This document shows, in pieces, positions 8,178 through 17,479 of a DNA stretch of 64,000 nucleotides. The translations under genes and the position numbers were made by a program. The notes beneath the pieces are model-generated. The model was given only the letters and a program-made list of their open reading frames with translations. It was not told where the DNA came from and did no database searches. Source of the stretch: Paraburkholderia haematera (GTDB lineage: Bacteria > Pseudomonadota > Gammaproteobacteria > Burkholderiales > Burkholderiaceae); contig NZ_CAJNBK010000005.1 in NCBI RefSeq assembly GCF_905220975.1, positions 186,001-250,000 on the forward strand. The letters run 5' to 3'. Each line of letters starts with the position of its first letter. Position 1 is the first letter of the stretch.

Positions 8178-9332
8178 GTGCCTGTCATTACCTGCATCGA
8201 AGATTTACGCGTGCTTGCTCAACGGCGTGTGCCGCGCATGTTCTACGATTACGCCGACAGTGGCTCGTGGACGGAAAGTACCTACCGCGCCAATGAAAGC
8301 GACTTCCATCGCCTGAAGCTGCGTCAGCGCGTGGCCGTCAACATGGCGGGCCGCAGCACGCGCACGGAAATGATCGGTCTGGAGGCCGCGATGCCCGTGG
8401 CGCTTGCGCCAACGGGCTTGACCGGTATGCAACATGCCGACGGTGAAATCCTCGCCGCGCGCGCGGCGGAGAAGTTCGGCGTGCCGTTCACCTTGTCCAC
8501 GATGAGCATCTGCTCGATCGAAGACGTTGCCGCCCACACCAGCAAGCCGTTCTGGTTCCAACTTTATATGATGCGCGACCGCGATTTCATCATGCGCTTG
8601 ATTGAGCGCGCTCGCGCGGCACGGTGCAGCGCCTTGATGCTGACGCTCGATCTGCAGATCCTCGGCCAACGTCACAAGGACATCAAGAACGGGCTGTCGG
8701 CGCCGCCCAGATTGACCCCCGCGAACCTCATCAACCTCGCGACCAAGCCGCGCTGGTGCCTCGGCATGCTCGGCACGCGGCGGCGCACGTTTGGCAACAT
8801 CGTCGGCCATGCGAAGGGCGTGGGCGATCTGTCGTCCCTGAGCTCCTGGACCGCAGAGCAGTTCGATCCGGCGCTGAGCTGGGCCGACGTCGAATGGGTC
8901 AAGAAGCAGTGGGGCGGCAAACTCATTCTGAAAGGCATCATGGATGTCGAAGATGCGCGTCTCGCCGCCGACAGCGGCGCTGACGCGTTGATCGTCTCAA
9001 ACCATGGCGGCCGCCAACTCGACGGTGCGCCCTCTTCGATCTCGGTGCTTCCCGAGATCGCACGCGAAGTCGGCTCGCGCATCGAAGTGTGGATGGATGG
9101 CGGCATTCGCAGCGGACAGGATGTGCTGAAAGCTGTCGCGCTGGGCGCGAAAGGCACGCTGATCGGCCGCAGCTTTCTCTATGGCCTGGGTGCAATGGGC
9201 GAGGCAGGTGTCACGCAGTGCCTGCAGATCATCCAGAAGGAACTGGACATCACCATGGCCTTTTGCGGCCACACTGATATCCGCCAGGTGAACGAGCGGA
9301 TCCTGCTGCCTGACACCTCAGCTTTTCCTTGA
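8178..9332 (+). CDS. FMN-dependent alpha-hydroxy-acid dehydrogenase (LldD/MdlB family)
   Basis: The family oxidises L-2-hydroxy acids such as lactate or mandelate to keto acids, passing electrons from FMN to the quinone pool or to oxygen. Visible family features are the N-terminal R-x-P-x-x-F-Y-D-Y-A-D-S-G-S, the LAPTG flavin segment, LTLDLQILGQR, K-G-I-M-D, the active-site S-N-H-G-G-R-Q-L-D-G, and the phosphate-binding G-x-x-x-I-G-R-S-F-L-Y-G-L. I start at GTG 8178 (MPVITCIEDL), which matches the family N-terminus; a TTG at 8154 is also in frame. The exact substrate cannot be read from sequence. The last 15 bases overlap the end of the convergent zinc-ribbon gene. Confidence 0.85.
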   Translation: MPVITCIEDLRVLAQRRVPRMFYDYADSGSWTESTYRANESDFHRLKLRQRVAVNMAGRSTRTEMIGLEAAMPVALAPTGLTGMQHADGEILAARAAEKFGVPFTLSTMSICSIEDVAAHTSKPFWFQLYMMRDRDFIMRLIERARAARCSALMLTLDLQILGQRHKDIKNGLSAPPRLTPANLINLATKPRWCLGMLGTRRRTFGNIVGHAKGVGDLSSLSSWTAEQFDPALSWADVEWVKKQWGGKLILKGIMDVEDARLAADSGADALIVSNHGGRQLDGAPSSISVLPEIAREVGSRIEVWMDGGIRSGQDVLKAVALGAKGTLIGRSFLYGLGAMGEAGVTQCLQIIQKELDITMAFCGHTDIRQVNERILLPDTSAFP

Positions 9333-9482
9333 TGTCTTGGCGACAAACGGCGTCGGTACGTGCTGACACGTTTCGCTGCCGCATTTCGGGCAACGGGGAT
9401 GGGCGACTTCATGTTCAGCGAGATGTTCAGCGTGCTCGAACAACTCGCCACACTTCTCACAACGATATTGATACGTCGGCAT
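9318..9482 (-). CDS. FmdB-type small zinc-ribbon protein
   Basis: A 54-residue product beginning MPTYQYRCEKCG and containing C-P-K-C-G at residues 31-35. The two CxxC pairs form a rubredoxin-like zinc ribbon of the FmdB family, often annotated as putative regulatory proteins. An AGGAG-type ribosome site stands 5-12 bases before ATG 9482. The C-terminal end is basic (AKTSRKS). It converges with, and overlaps by 15 bases, the 2-hydroxyacid dehydrogenase gene. Its molecular role is unknown. Confidence 0.8.
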   Translation of the reverse strand: MPTYQYRCEKCGELFEHAEHLAEHEVAHPRCPKCGSETCQHVPTPFVAKTSRKS

Positions 9483-9763
9483 GACTCTCCTCCAACACGA
9501 ATTTCACCTGCGCCGGCGAGGTCTGGTTCGCCAGCACGATCCAGTACGGTGAAAATTCATTCTAGTGCAGCAAATGCGCAGTCATGCGTCTCATCTTGCC
9601 CAGTGCTCACTGGCACCCGCGCCCCGCGCTATCGCTGATGGCGGGTTCGTACTAGGCTTGATTGTGGAAGGCAGTCGCCGGCCGGCGAAACTTGACGAAC
9701 CGCGATCCGCTGACGAAAGCAGCCTCCCCCCGGGGTTCCTGGGGCCACAGAGCGAGGTCCGAT

Positions 9764-10249
9764 ATGCAACTGCTTACGGTAACAATCGTCAAACCCGAAG
9801 CGACGAACTTCATCCTGGGGCAGACCCACTTCATCAAGTCTGTCGAGGACCTGCATGAGGCAATGGTCGGTACCGTTCCGGGCATCAAGTTTGGTTTGGC
9901 TTTTTGCGAAGCGTCGGGTAATCGTCTCGTGCGCCGCTCCGGCACCGATGCGGATCTCGTCGAGTTGGCGTGCCAGAATGCCATGGCCATTGCCGCCGGC
10001 CACTGCTTCGTGATCTTTCTGGGCGATGGCTTTTACCCGGTCAATGTGCTGAACGCGATCAAGGCTGTGCCGGAGGTCTGCCGGATCTTCTGCGCGACGG
10101 CGAATCCCACGCAGATTCTGATTGCCGAGACAGACCAGGGGCGCGGTATCCTGGGTGTGGTCGACGGGCTCCCGCCGCTCGGCGTTGAAAACGAGGAGGG
10201 CGTTCAATGGCGCAAGGATCTGTTACGTGCCATCGGTTACAAAGCGTAG
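9764..10249 (+). CDS. Adenosine-specific kinase-family protein
   Basis: A 161-residue protein (MQLLTVTIVKPEATNFILGQ start) matching the archaeal/bacterial family annotated as adenosine-specific kinase: H-F-I-K-S-V-E-D-L, V-P-G-I-K-F-G-L-A-F-C-E-A-S-G, R-x-S-G-T-D, G-H-C-F-V-I-F-L, A-T-A-N-P, and G-R-G-I-L-G-V-V-D-G. The name rests on limited structural and biochemical work on homologues. GAGG lies upstream of ATG 9764. It precedes an Ap4A phosphorylase gene by about 100 bases that carry a 15-base tandem repeat. Both enzymes touch adenine nucleotides, so a shared metabolic role is possible. Confidence 0.75.
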   Translation: MQLLTVTIVKPEATNFILGQTHFIKSVEDLHEAMVGTVPGIKFGLAFCEASGNRLVRRSGTDADLVELACQNAMAIAAGHCFVIFLGDGFYPVNVLNAIKAVPEVCRIFCATANPTQILIAETDQGRGILGVVDGLPPLGVENEEGVQWRKDLLRAIGYKA

Positions 10250-10270
10250 GTGCGGTTACGCGTATTCCGC

Positions 10271-10345
10271 GACATGCGCGTTTGCGACATGCGCGTTTGC
10301 GACATGCGCGTTTGCGACATGCGCGTCTGCGACATGCGCTTCGGT
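10271..10345 (+). repeat. 15-base tandem repeat, about five units
   Basis: The unit GACATGCGCGTTTGC occurs three times exactly (10271-10315), once with one change (10316-10330) and once degenerate (10331-10345). It fills the gap between the adenosine kinase-like gene and the Ap4A phosphorylase start at 10357, displacing any normal ribosome site for the latter. Copy number could vary by slippage. Confidence 0.9.
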
Positions 10346-10356
10346 CTGCGTGAATC

Positions 10357-11277
10357 ATGGAACATCGGCATCTCCAGCCCGGCACCCTGTGGCCGGCCAT
10401 TCTGCGCCAGACTGAGCATGCGCTGCGTTGTGGCGCACTGCGGCCGATCGAGACAACCCAGGCGCTGATCGAAGATCACGGCATACGCTTCCTGGTCCGC
10501 CAGGTCTCAAGCCTCGCTCGCAAGGAGGCAACGCGACAGGCACCTGCAGATCGGGCCGGCACACGCAGCGCGATCAATCCGTTTCTTCCTTATGATCCCG
10601 ACCTCTTTGTGTCCGATCTCTCGGACACGCACGTTGCCTTGCTCAACAAGTTCAACGTCATCGACCATCATCTCCTGATCGTCACCCGTAGCTTCAAATC
10701 GCAGGACGCGCTGCTCGATCTCGCGGACTTTGCTGCATTGATTGCCTGCATGGCCGAGTTCGATGGACTGGGTTTCTACAATGGCGGCGCGGAGGCCGGC
10801 GCGAGTCAACAGCACAAGCATCTGCAGATCGTGCCGCTGCCGCTCGGCGAATCTGGTCCGGCACTCCCCATTGAGTCTGTGCTTGAATCCGCTTGCATGG
10901 AGAGTCCGATTGGCAGGGGACCCGGTCTGGCATTCAGGCACGCGTTCGCCCCTCTGGAATTGGCTTCCGCCATCTCAACGGACGCCGCACACGCCGCGTT
11001 AGATTGCTACCACGCGTTGCTCGAAGCAGTCGGCCTGCGAGCGATCGAGGTGAATGGCGAACTCCACCAGTCGGCGCCGTACAACCTGCTTGTTTCTCCT
11101 CGATGGATGCTGCTCGTGCCAAGGTCTTCGGAACGTGTCGAGGGAATTTCGGTGAATGCGTTGGCGTTTGCGGGATCGCTCTTCGTGCGGGACGCAGCAC
11201 AGTTGCAAGTTATCGAGAGGCTCGGTCCGATGACCGTGCTGCAACGAGCGGCGATTGCCGCTGTCATGGGGCAATAG
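10357..11277 (+). CDS. Ap4A phosphorylase / ATP adenylyltransferase
   Basis: The family splits diadenosine tetraphosphate with phosphate into ATP and ADP (or runs in reverse). The 306-residue length fits. Key segments are N-P-F-L-P-Y-D-P-D-L-F-V (substrate loop), L-L-N-K-F-N-V-I-D-H-H-L-L-I-V, and N-G-G-A-E-A-G-A-S-Q-Q-H-K-H-L-Q, the HIT-like H-x-H-x-Q active site. A C-terminal domain carries the Y-N-L-L-V-S-P-R-W-M-L-L-V-P signature. The start at 10357 (MEHRHLQPGTLWP) follows the 15-base repeats directly and lacks a clear ribosome site. Confidence 0.85.
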   Translation: MEHRHLQPGTLWPAILRQTEHALRCGALRPIETTQALIEDHGIRFLVRQVSSLARKEATRQAPADRAGTRSAINPFLPYDPDLFVSDLSDTHVALLNKFNVIDHHLLIVTRSFKSQDALLDLADFAALIACMAEFDGLGFYNGGAEAGASQQHKHLQIVPLPLGESGPALPIESVLESACMESPIGRGPGLAFRHAFAPLELASAISTDAAHAALDCYHALLEAVGLRAIEVNGELHQSAPYNLLVSPRWMLLVPRSSERVEGISVNALAFAGSLFVRDAAQLQVIERLGPMTVLQRAAIAAVMGQ

Positions 11278-11438
11278 CGTGTATCAGATGTATTGGAACC
11301 CGTTCGGGCCGGCCGGTTTCGAGAACGCCCGTGCGAAACAGCCCGTGCGAACCGGGTAGGGATGAATGAGCAACGGTAGGTGCTATTTCTCTGGTCACCT
11401 AATATATAGGCATGGTTTTGACCTCAAAGGAGGTTGCC

Positions 11439-11600
11439 ATGACTCAATCGATGATGAGTTTTGTAGTAGGAATCGTCGTGGTGCTATGCCTCGTAATATT
11501 TACAGCGGCGCGCTACAGGCGAGAACACAAGGATGATCAGCCGGTTGCTCGCTGGCTGCACGCGCATCCGATCAAGGACTGGCTGCACCATAAGCACTAG
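11439..11600 (+). CDS. 53-residue single-span membrane protein
   Basis: A perfect AAAGGAGG ribosome site precedes ATG 11439. The product has one hydrophobic helix (about residues 6-23, MSFVVGIVVVLCLVIF) followed by a basic, His/Trp-containing tail (RYRREHKDDQPVARWLHAH ... LHHKH). No known family recognised. It stands alone between the Ap4A phosphorylase and the Lrp regulator, and its strong translation signal suggests a real small protein. Confidence 0.65.
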   Translation: MTQSMMSFVVGIVVVLCLVIFTAARYRREHKDDQPVARWLHAHPIKDWLHHKH

Positions 11601-11676
11601 AGACGTGGGCGTTCCGTTGCGCGACAGGTAAGCCTGCGTAGCGACAACGCCCCGTTCTTCTCCTTTACAAACCGAG

Positions 11677-12150
11677 CTAGATCGCAATCGATGGAATGCT
11701 CTTCATGCATCGGAGGGCAAACATCGAGCGGCTATGGCGGATGCCCGCGATCTTATAGAGCTTCTCGCGCAGAAACCGCTCGTAGCCCGCCGTACCGTCG
11801 ACCGCCACTTTGACCAGATAGTCGTAATCGCCCGACACCAGATACGCTTCCAGCACTTCAGTCAGCGTTGCCAGTTCGGCGCCGAAGCGGGCGAGTGCGT
11901 CGTCGTCGTGACGGTCGAGCGTGACTTCGAGCAGCACCACGTCGGCGAAGCCGAGCTTCTGCTGATCGAGCAACGCGACGTAGCCGCGGATGTACCCCTC
12001 AGTTTCCAATTGACGCGTGCGATTCCAGCACGCCGTGGTCGACATGCCGACCAGTTCGGCGAGTTCGGCGTTGCTCAGGCGCGCGTTCTTCTGCAACTCG
12101 CGCATGATCTTCCGATCCTGGTTGTCCAGTGGGCGATTTCGGGTGGTCAC
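11677..12150 (-). CDS. Lrp/AsnC-family transcriptional regulator
   Basis: A 157-residue protein with an N-terminal winged helix-turn-helix (L-D-N-Q-D-R-K-I-M-R-E-L-Q, then S-N-A-E-L-A-E-L-V-G-M-S-T-T-A-C-W-N-R) and a C-terminal RAM ligand-binding domain (V-L-E-A-Y-L-V-S-G-D-Y-D-Y-L-V-K-V). Such regulators sense amino acids and form octamers. The start is GTG 12150. No amino-acid gene lies next to it, so its target is not evident. Confidence 0.88.
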   Translation of the reverse strand: MTTRNRPLDNQDRKIMRELQKNARLSNAELAELVGMSTTACWNRTRQLETEGYIRGYVALLDQQKLGFADVVLLEVTLDRHDDDALARFGAELATLTEVLEAYLVSGDYDYLVKVAVDGTAGYERFLREKLYKIAGIRHSRSMFALRCMKSIPSIAI

Positions 12151-12465
12151 GGCATTCTCGGGAGTTTATTCAGATAAATGCCATTCTAATGGAAGATTGT
12201 CCTGCGGACGGCGGATGGGTGCATTGCTTTAGGAAGCATATCCAGCCTGCGTCCGGGTATATTTTCAGGGTGCTTTCATGCCCGGGACAACCGTCCGGGC
12301 CGCCGGCCTCAGGCCTGCGGTCCTGCGCGGCCACAAGCTGCCATCCGGTGTCTCGCTGCCTTCACAGGACGGCGGCACGCGGGCGAATTCCGGCGCCACC
12401 AGTGCCGGAAGACGCGCTCGCCGGGCATGGAAGCATTTTCTTGCGACACAGATAACAGATCGCGT
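12151..12465. other. Gene-free stretch upstream of the Lrp regulator
   Basis: This 315-base stretch contains the Lrp regulator's promoter side, including an AT-rich segment at 12165-12195, where a self-regulated operator would be expected. Several short frames are open on both strands but none has a ribosome site or a recognisable product. Nothing else seen. Confidence 0.4.
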
Positions 12466-12837
12466 TCAGCTGGATTTGGTCCGCGCGCTGACCGCGCTTT
12501 GTACCGCGACATTGCGATAGACGTCGCGACAGAATTGCATGCCGGCTTCATGCGTGCCGTTGACGGCGACCGCTATATGCACTGCACTTTCAGCAGGCTC
12601 TGGCACGGGTGGATTGACGAGGGCGGCGTCGATGGCGAGAGGATCGGTAGACGAGGCCCGCATGATGCCGATGCCCTTGATCGTCACCGCGAGGCAGGGG
12701 TCCGGCACTTGCGGACCATGAGTGGCGGTGACGTTGAAATTGATGTTCAGCGTCCAGAAGCCCTCATGAATGTTCTGATGAATGATCACTGCCTTCACCA
12801 CGTCCTGATGTGACAGCGTGTATTCATGGTTTGCCAT
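12466..12837 (-). CDS. Conserved-looking hypothetical protein
   Basis: GGAGGG four bases before ATG 12837 fixes the start (MANHEYTLSHQDVVKA), excluding a longer frame reaching 12951. The product is 123 residues, soluble, without signal peptide. Its pattern (K-A-V-I-I-H-Q-N-I-H-E-G-F-W-T-L-N-I-N-F-N-V-T-A) suggests a beta-rich fold. No catalytic motif or family recognised. It is alone, divergent from the EPS locus and separated from it by an 800-base regulatory region. Confidence 0.65.
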   Translation of the reverse strand: MANHEYTLSHQDVVKAVIIHQNIHEGFWTLNINFNVTATHGPQVPDPCLAVTIKGIGIMRASSTDPLAIDAALVNPPVPEPAESAVHIAVAVNGTHEAGMQFCRDVYRNVAVQSAVSARTKSS

Positions 12838-13049
12838 CGGTCCCTCCTTGCTCGTACGCAGCCTGTGCGTGCGTGTGCAGATATGGCATTTTGCGCGGGC
12901 TAGGGGAGCTAGTTTTACGCACCGTTTTGCACAGCGCAAGCGAAAAGGCAAGTGTTTCGGCCGCGTAAAAGTACTTCTCCACTCTCCTTACTTCAGACCT
13001 TCACCACGCCGCACTACGCCCACTTCCGATCACTCGATCGATCGAAGCC

Positions 13050-13082
13050 GTTACGGGCGACGTTACGTAACGGGCGCGTTAC
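13050..13082 (+). promoter_or_regulatory. GTTAC box array 1 (candidate enhancer site, EPS)
   Basis: GTTAC occurs at 13050, 13062 and 13078. The central copy is the perfect palindrome GTTACGTAAC (13062-13071). The same palindrome recurs at 21743-21752, and GTTAC repeats recur at 34053-34079. In all three places the boxes lie about 115-160 bases upstream of a sigma-54-like element. Confidence 0.6.
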
Positions 13083-13200
13083 CGAACACGCTTTCGCGTC
13101 TTTTTTGCCGGCCCCGAGCCGCAGCGTCGGAACAAAAAATGCATATCCGACAAGGGTTTGCCCGATGTGCGCTGATCAATTATTAAAGAAATCTGACGAT

Positions 13201-13216
13201 TGGCATGCTTGCTGCT
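13201..13216 (+). promoter_or_regulatory. Sigma-54-like promoter for the EPS initiator operon
   Basis: TGGCATGCTTGCTGCT keeps the GG at -24 and the GC at -12 with exact spacing (TGGCAY-N5-YTGC). It lies 130 bases after the GTTAC palindrome and about 430 before the ATG at 13644. Companion elements exist at 21901 and 33911. Confidence 0.55.
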
Positions 13217-13643
13217 TTAAAGGTTGCGCGGTGCACAACACAGGCAAGACAAGCAGTAAGTGAAGGTGAAGTTCGAATCAGCGACTGGCCTGGTCGGGGG
13301 TATCAGGTCTGTCTCCTCAACGCACATGCGGTGTGATCCTCTGTTCGGATTCCGTCGCGGCGGCGTTTTGCCTGAGTACCCAGATTAGACGGGTGCGAGC
13401 GGCTTGCTGTACATCCCCCATCGTTGTTCAGGAACGTCCAGTCGTTCGGTTTCGCGCTGGATGAGCGAAATCCAGATTGTTTTGCATTGCGCGCTTTTTA
13501 GCGGGCGGGGGCAGTGTTGTCGCCGCGAAGGGCGTGGTGGTTGAAGTAAGAAAGACATGAGCTGTCGAAGCGAACACAAAGCAGACACAAATTGAGCAGC
13601 TCGACAAGAACGTTTGGCGTGAGAGACCAGCGCGGGGATAAGA

Positions 13644-15059
13644 ATGGATACAACAAATTTTGCGCAGCAAAGAAGAACGATACCGGGGTTGGAAGGCCTG
13701 ATCGCGCGCTTGCTCGATGTGATGCTCGTCGTCTTCGGGGCGTTGGCCGCATCGCAGGTGCGATTTGAATATCTCACGCAAAGCCGTATCGATACGGCAT
13801 TCGTTGCGTTTGCCGCGGCTTTTACTCTGGTCTTGTTCCCCGTATTCGGCGTCTACAGCTCATGGCGTGGGCGAGCAATGCTGCGGATGTCCGGTCAGGT
13901 ATCGCTAGCGTGGTTCGTGGTTCAAGGCTGTGGTCTCGTGCTGATGTTCTCGCTGCATCGCACGGATTTCATTTCACGTCTCTGGTTTGCCTATTGGATG
14001 GCGATCACGGGCGGCGCGCTGATTGCGTCGCGTCTGCTTGTGCACGCCGTGCTCGCACGCGTGCGGCACGCAGGGATGAATCTTCGCCGGGTTGCGGTTG
14101 TCGGATGCGGGTCGCATTGCCACCAGGTCGTGCGCAATATCGAGGGCTCGACAACTAGCGGATTTCGCGCAGTGGCGGCCTTTGATGTGCGGCCGGTGTT
14201 GGGAACTATAGGCTCAGGTGTGCCGGTGTACGACGACATCACCAAGTTCGCCGCCTACGTGAGATCTCACGACGTGCAGGAGTTGTGGCTTGCGTTGCCA
14301 CTCTCCGAGGAACGCACGCTGTTGCGCTTTGTGGCTGAGTTTCGCGACGATCTCGTGAACGTGCGCTTTGTACCCGATATGCGCAGCGTTGCGTTGTTCG
14401 ATAGCGGCATGATCGATTTGATCGGCATGCCTGCGATCAACCTGGTCGCGTCTCCGGTGCCGGCAGGCGCGTTGGTGAAGAAAGAGATTTTTGACCGCAT
14501 GTTCGCCGCTTGCGCGCTGATTGCGCTTGCCCCGTTGCTGATTGCAATCGCGATTGCGGTGAAGCTGTCATCGCGTGGACCAGTGTTCTTCACGCAGCGG
14601 CGCAAAGGTGCGGATGGACGCATCTTCAAGATCTACAAGTTCCGCTCGATGCGTCCTCATACCGTCGAAACAGGCGTGGTGAAACAGGCCACACGGGGGG
14701 ATCCGCGTATTACGCGAGTGGGTGCGTTTCTCAGGAGTACCAGCCTGGATGAGTTGCCGCAATTCTTCAATGTACTGCGGGGCGATATGTCGGTAGTGGG
14801 GCCGCGGCCTCATGCGATCGAACACGACGAGCTTTATCAGAAAGTAGTGAACGGCTACATCCATCGGTACCGGATCAAACCGGGGATCACAGGTTGGGCA
14901 CAGATCAACGGATTTAGAGGAGAGACAGACCAGATCGAAAAGATGCAAGGACGCGTCGAACACGATCTGTATTACCTGCGCAATTGGTCGTTTGGGCTCG
15001 ACATGCGGATAGTCGCGGCGACGATAGCGAAGGGTCTGGTTCATAGCAACGCGTACTGA
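13644..15059 (+). CDS. Undecaprenyl-phosphate hexose-1-phosphate transferase (WcaJ/BceB type)
   Basis: This inner-membrane enzyme starts EPS repeat-unit assembly by placing a sugar-1-phosphate, usually glucose-1-P, on undecaprenyl phosphate. The 471-residue protein shows the typical order: four or five N-terminal helices, a CoA-binding-like Rossmann domain ([11 protein letters not shown] at about 150-160), a further helix near 285-305, and the catalytic PglC-like domain ([46 protein letters not shown]). The C-terminus carries [15 protein letters not shown]. It leads the operon with the YjbH gene. Confidence 0.9.
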   Translation: MDTTNFAQQRRTIPGLEGLIARLLDVMLVVFGALAASQVRFEYLTQSRIDTAFVAFAAAFTLVLFPVFGVYSSWRGRAMLRMSGQVSLAWFVVQGCGLVLMFSLHRTDFISRLWFAYWMAITGGALIASRLLVHAVLARVRHAGMNLRRVAVVGCGSHCHQVVRNIEGSTTSGFRAVAAFDVRPVLGTIGSGVPVYDDITKFAAYVRSHDVQELWLALPLSEERTLLRFVAEFRDDLVNVRFVPDMRSVALFDSGMIDLIGMPAINLVASPVPAGALVKKEIFDRMFAACALIALAPLLIAIAIAVKLSSRGPVFFTQRRKGADGRIFKIYKFRSMRPHTVETGVVKQATRGDPRITRVGAFLRSTSLDELPQFFNVLRGDMSVVGPRPHAIEHDELYQKVVNGYIHRYRIKPGITGWAQINGFRGETDQIEKMQGRVEHDLYYLRNWSFGLDMRIVAATIAKGLVHSNAY

Positions 15060-15081
15060 CACCTGCACACAATAAAAAAAC

Positions 15082-17460
15082 ATGGCCCTGAAACTACGCG
15101 GACAACCACTCCGATCGGCGCCAAGCGCGCTGTCACTTGCTGCGGCTTTAGCCTTCTCCGCTTCGGCGCAAGCGGCCGACCCTGCGCTGAATGCGCTCGG
15201 GCAGGCGGGTGGTTTGGTGATTCCGTATGCGTTTGTACTGCCCGAAGGAACGGCGGAGGCGCAATACAACAACTACATCGATCCGCGCTACGGAAAGCAG
15301 GCGACGGGTGCGCAGATGTACTGGGGCGCAGTGGGTTTGCTGCCTTATGTCGAGGTGTCCGGCGGGCTTGCCAATTACCCGGCTGATGTCCACGCACCCT
15401 TCAGCACCGCCGACCACAACCTGTTTCGCCACCTGATGGCGGACGTCAAGCTCGAAGTGCCAAAGTTCTTCAAGTATCAGCCGAGCATTGCATTTGGTGT
15501 CACGGACGTTGGCGGCCAGACGCATTTCTTCCGATCGAAATACGGCGTGGTCTCGCAAACGTTTGGACCGGTGACTTTGACTGCCGGTTACGGCCAGGGC
15601 GATCGGCTCGACGGTCCGTTCGGCGGCGCGCAGGTCTCGCTGTGGAACACGGGATTGTCGCTGCTCGCAGAAGACGATTCGAAGACGCCTTATGCCGGCG
15701 TGCGCTATCAGTCTCCGCGGATTAGCTGGCTAGCCGATGCGAACGTGATCGGTACGCTCATGCGTTCGATCCGTTCGACGAATGGGGTGTCGCCGCGCAC
15801 GTCGTTCTCGGTGGCCATTCAGATTCCGCTGGGCAAGCGCTTTAGCAGTACGCGTTGTGCAAACGGCTTGTGCGAAGGCCCGCAAGTACCGGTCGCCCAG
15901 ACCGCGGATGCCGGCGATGAAGGTCCGATCCGCCTCGCCAGCCTGCAATCGGTGGACACGCGCGCTTCCACAGGTACCAACAATGCGCTGGCCGCAGCGC
16001 CGATTACGTATGTGCCGCCGCTGCAGTCGTATGCGTCTGTGATGCTGAGTGACGTGACAGCTGCTAAATCGTCGGATGCGCAGTCTGCCTCCATTCCGGA
16101 AGCGCTGGATACCTCCGCGCTCGACGAAATCGCCGCACAACTGTTTGCCGCCGGCCTCGAGCGTGTGCGTGTCGGGATGAGTGGCCGCGATCTGGTGGTC
16201 GAGTACGAGAACCATCGCTACAACCAGAACGAGGCTGACGCGCTCGGCATCGTGCTTGGCGTGGCGAGCGTAAACGCGCCGCACGGCACCGACAAGATTC
16301 ACGTGGTCATCAAGAAGGCCAATGAGCCGTTAGGCGAAGTCATTGTCGATCGCGATGCATTTGCGCAATTCGTTGAAGGCGGCGCGCCGACAGCCGCAAG
16401 CGCATCAATGACGATGCGCACGCGTCCGACCTACGACGCGGACTCGATCGCATGGCATGGCAATGAGCACACGCACGGGCTGACGCGGATTCAGATCGAG
16501 CCGATTGTCAGTTACCTGTACGGCACCGAGTACGGCAACTTCGACATCTCGCTCGGCGCCAACATCGAGGGGTTCGTGCCGCTATGGCGCGGTGCCGAAC
16601 TGTACGCGAGTTATATCGCGCCGATCTACAACACGAAGAACATGGACGAAGGCCGTGTGTTCAGCAACTACCGCTTGCGCGGCGGTCTGAATGCGGTCGC
16701 ATTGACACAAAGCTTCTGGATCATGCCGCAAGTGTTCAACGTGACATCGGTCGGCAAATTCGATTACTCGTATGTCGGCGTGCAAAACGAAACAACGGTG
16801 TTCGTGCCGGGCCGCCCCGATCTGATCCGCCTGCGGCTCGCCTATCTGCACCATGAGCCGGGCCATGACGCATTGCCGAGCGAGAAGAACGCCGAGCTGA
16901 CTTACCGCTGGGTGCAGCCGTCCTGGAAGCTGTGGATCGAAGCGGGCGTAGCTCGCTTTGTTGGTGGGGACAAGGGACCGGTTGCGACGCTGACACGCTG
17001 GTTCGACGACGTATCGGTGAGCGTGCATGGCGAGCATAGCGGACAGGGCACGTTTGTGGGCGCCGCAATCAGCTTCCCGCTGACGCTGCGTCAGGGCATG
17101 AAGCCCGGGATCAGTCAAGTGTACGGCTCGGAACAGTTCGGGCTCGACTTCCGCACGCGGGTGGGATCGACGAATTACGTGGCGACCAATGCGGCGGAGA
17201 ACATGACCTTCCCGTATAGCACGCAGCAGTTCTTGCTGAATCAGGGCCGCTTTAGTGGCGAGTACTTCTCGACTCAGCTTTACCGGATGCGCGATGCGTA
17301 TTTGCGTTACGGGCGCCCTGGTACTGACGAAAAAAAGCTGAAGCCGCAAGCGAATGTGCCTGCTGTATCGATGGGCGCAGCGCTTTCACATGGCATCTGC
17401 GGAAACGGTTTGCAGGGTGTAAGCGAAGGACGGGCACTGGTGCCGGTCAATTGTGAATGA
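15082..17460 (+). CDS. YjbH-family outer-membrane EPS protein
   Basis: A 792-residue secreted beta-rich protein with a signal peptide (cleavage near ASAQAADPAL, about residue 31). It has the YjbH organisation: an N-terminal beta-barrel-like half (GQAGGLVIPYAFVLPEGTAEAQYNN ...) and a C-terminal half ending with barrel strands (YFSTQLYRMRDAYLRYG). YjbH proteins are thought to help export or retain polysaccharide at the outer membrane. It sits 22 bases after the glycosyl-transferase initiator and 19 before a lipoprotein, so the three genes form one unit. No clear ribosome site; an A-tract precedes ATG 15082. Confidence 0.75.
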   Translation: MALKLRGQPLRSAPSALSLAAALAFSASAQAADPALNALGQAGGLVIPYAFVLPEGTAEAQYNNYIDPRYGKQATGAQMYWGAVGLLPYVEVSGGLANYPADVHAPFSTADHNLFRHLMADVKLEVPKFFKYQPSIAFGVTDVGGQTHFFRSKYGVVSQTFGPVTLTAGYGQGDRLDGPFGGAQVSLWNTGLSLLAEDDSKTPYAGVRYQSPRISWLADANVIGTLMRSIRSTNGVSPRTSFSVAIQIPLGKRFSSTRCANGLCEGPQVPVAQTADAGDEGPIRLASLQSVDTRASTGTNNALAAAPITYVPPLQSYASVMLSDVTAAKSSDAQSASIPEALDTSALDEIAAQLFAAGLERVRVGMSGRDLVVEYENHRYNQNEADALGIVLGVASVNAPHGTDKIHVVIKKANEPLGEVIVDRDAFAQFVEGGAPTAASASMTMRTRPTYDADSIAWHGNEHTHGLTRIQIEPIVSYLYGTEYGNFDISLGANIEGFVPLWRGAELYASYIAPIYNTKNMDEGRVFSNYRLRGGLNAVALTQSFWIMPQVFNVTSVGKFDYSYVGVQNETTVFVPGRPDLIRLRLAYLHHEPGHDALPSEKNAELTYRWVQPSWKLWIEAGVARFVGGDKGPVATLTRWFDDVSVSVHGEHSGQGTFVGAAISFPLTLRQGMKPGISQVYGSEQFGLDFRTRVGSTNYVATNAAENMTFPYSTQQFLLNQGRFSGEYFSTQLYRMRDAYLRYGRPGTDEKKLKPQANVPAVSMGAALSHGICGNGLQGVSEGRALVPVNCE

Positions 17461-17479
17461 CTTTCTTTGGAGATAGGCG

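Larger units (their letters stand above)
12838..13643. promoter_or_regulatory. 800-base regulatory region before the EPS initiator gene
   Basis: The region holds the GTTAC box array at 13050-13082 and a sigma-54-like element at 13201-13216 (both listed separately), then about 430 bases to the start of the WcaJ-like gene at 13644. Short frames such as the 32-codon one from 13163 cross the promoter and have no support. A long leader RNA ahead of 13644 is implied if the sigma-54 element is used. Confidence 0.5.

Noticed and set aside
12952..13263. A 103-codon frame (and a shorter one from 13163) before the EPS initiator gene
   Set aside because: No ribosome site, odd composition, and it runs across the GTTAC boxes and sigma-54-like element, so regulatory DNA explains it better.
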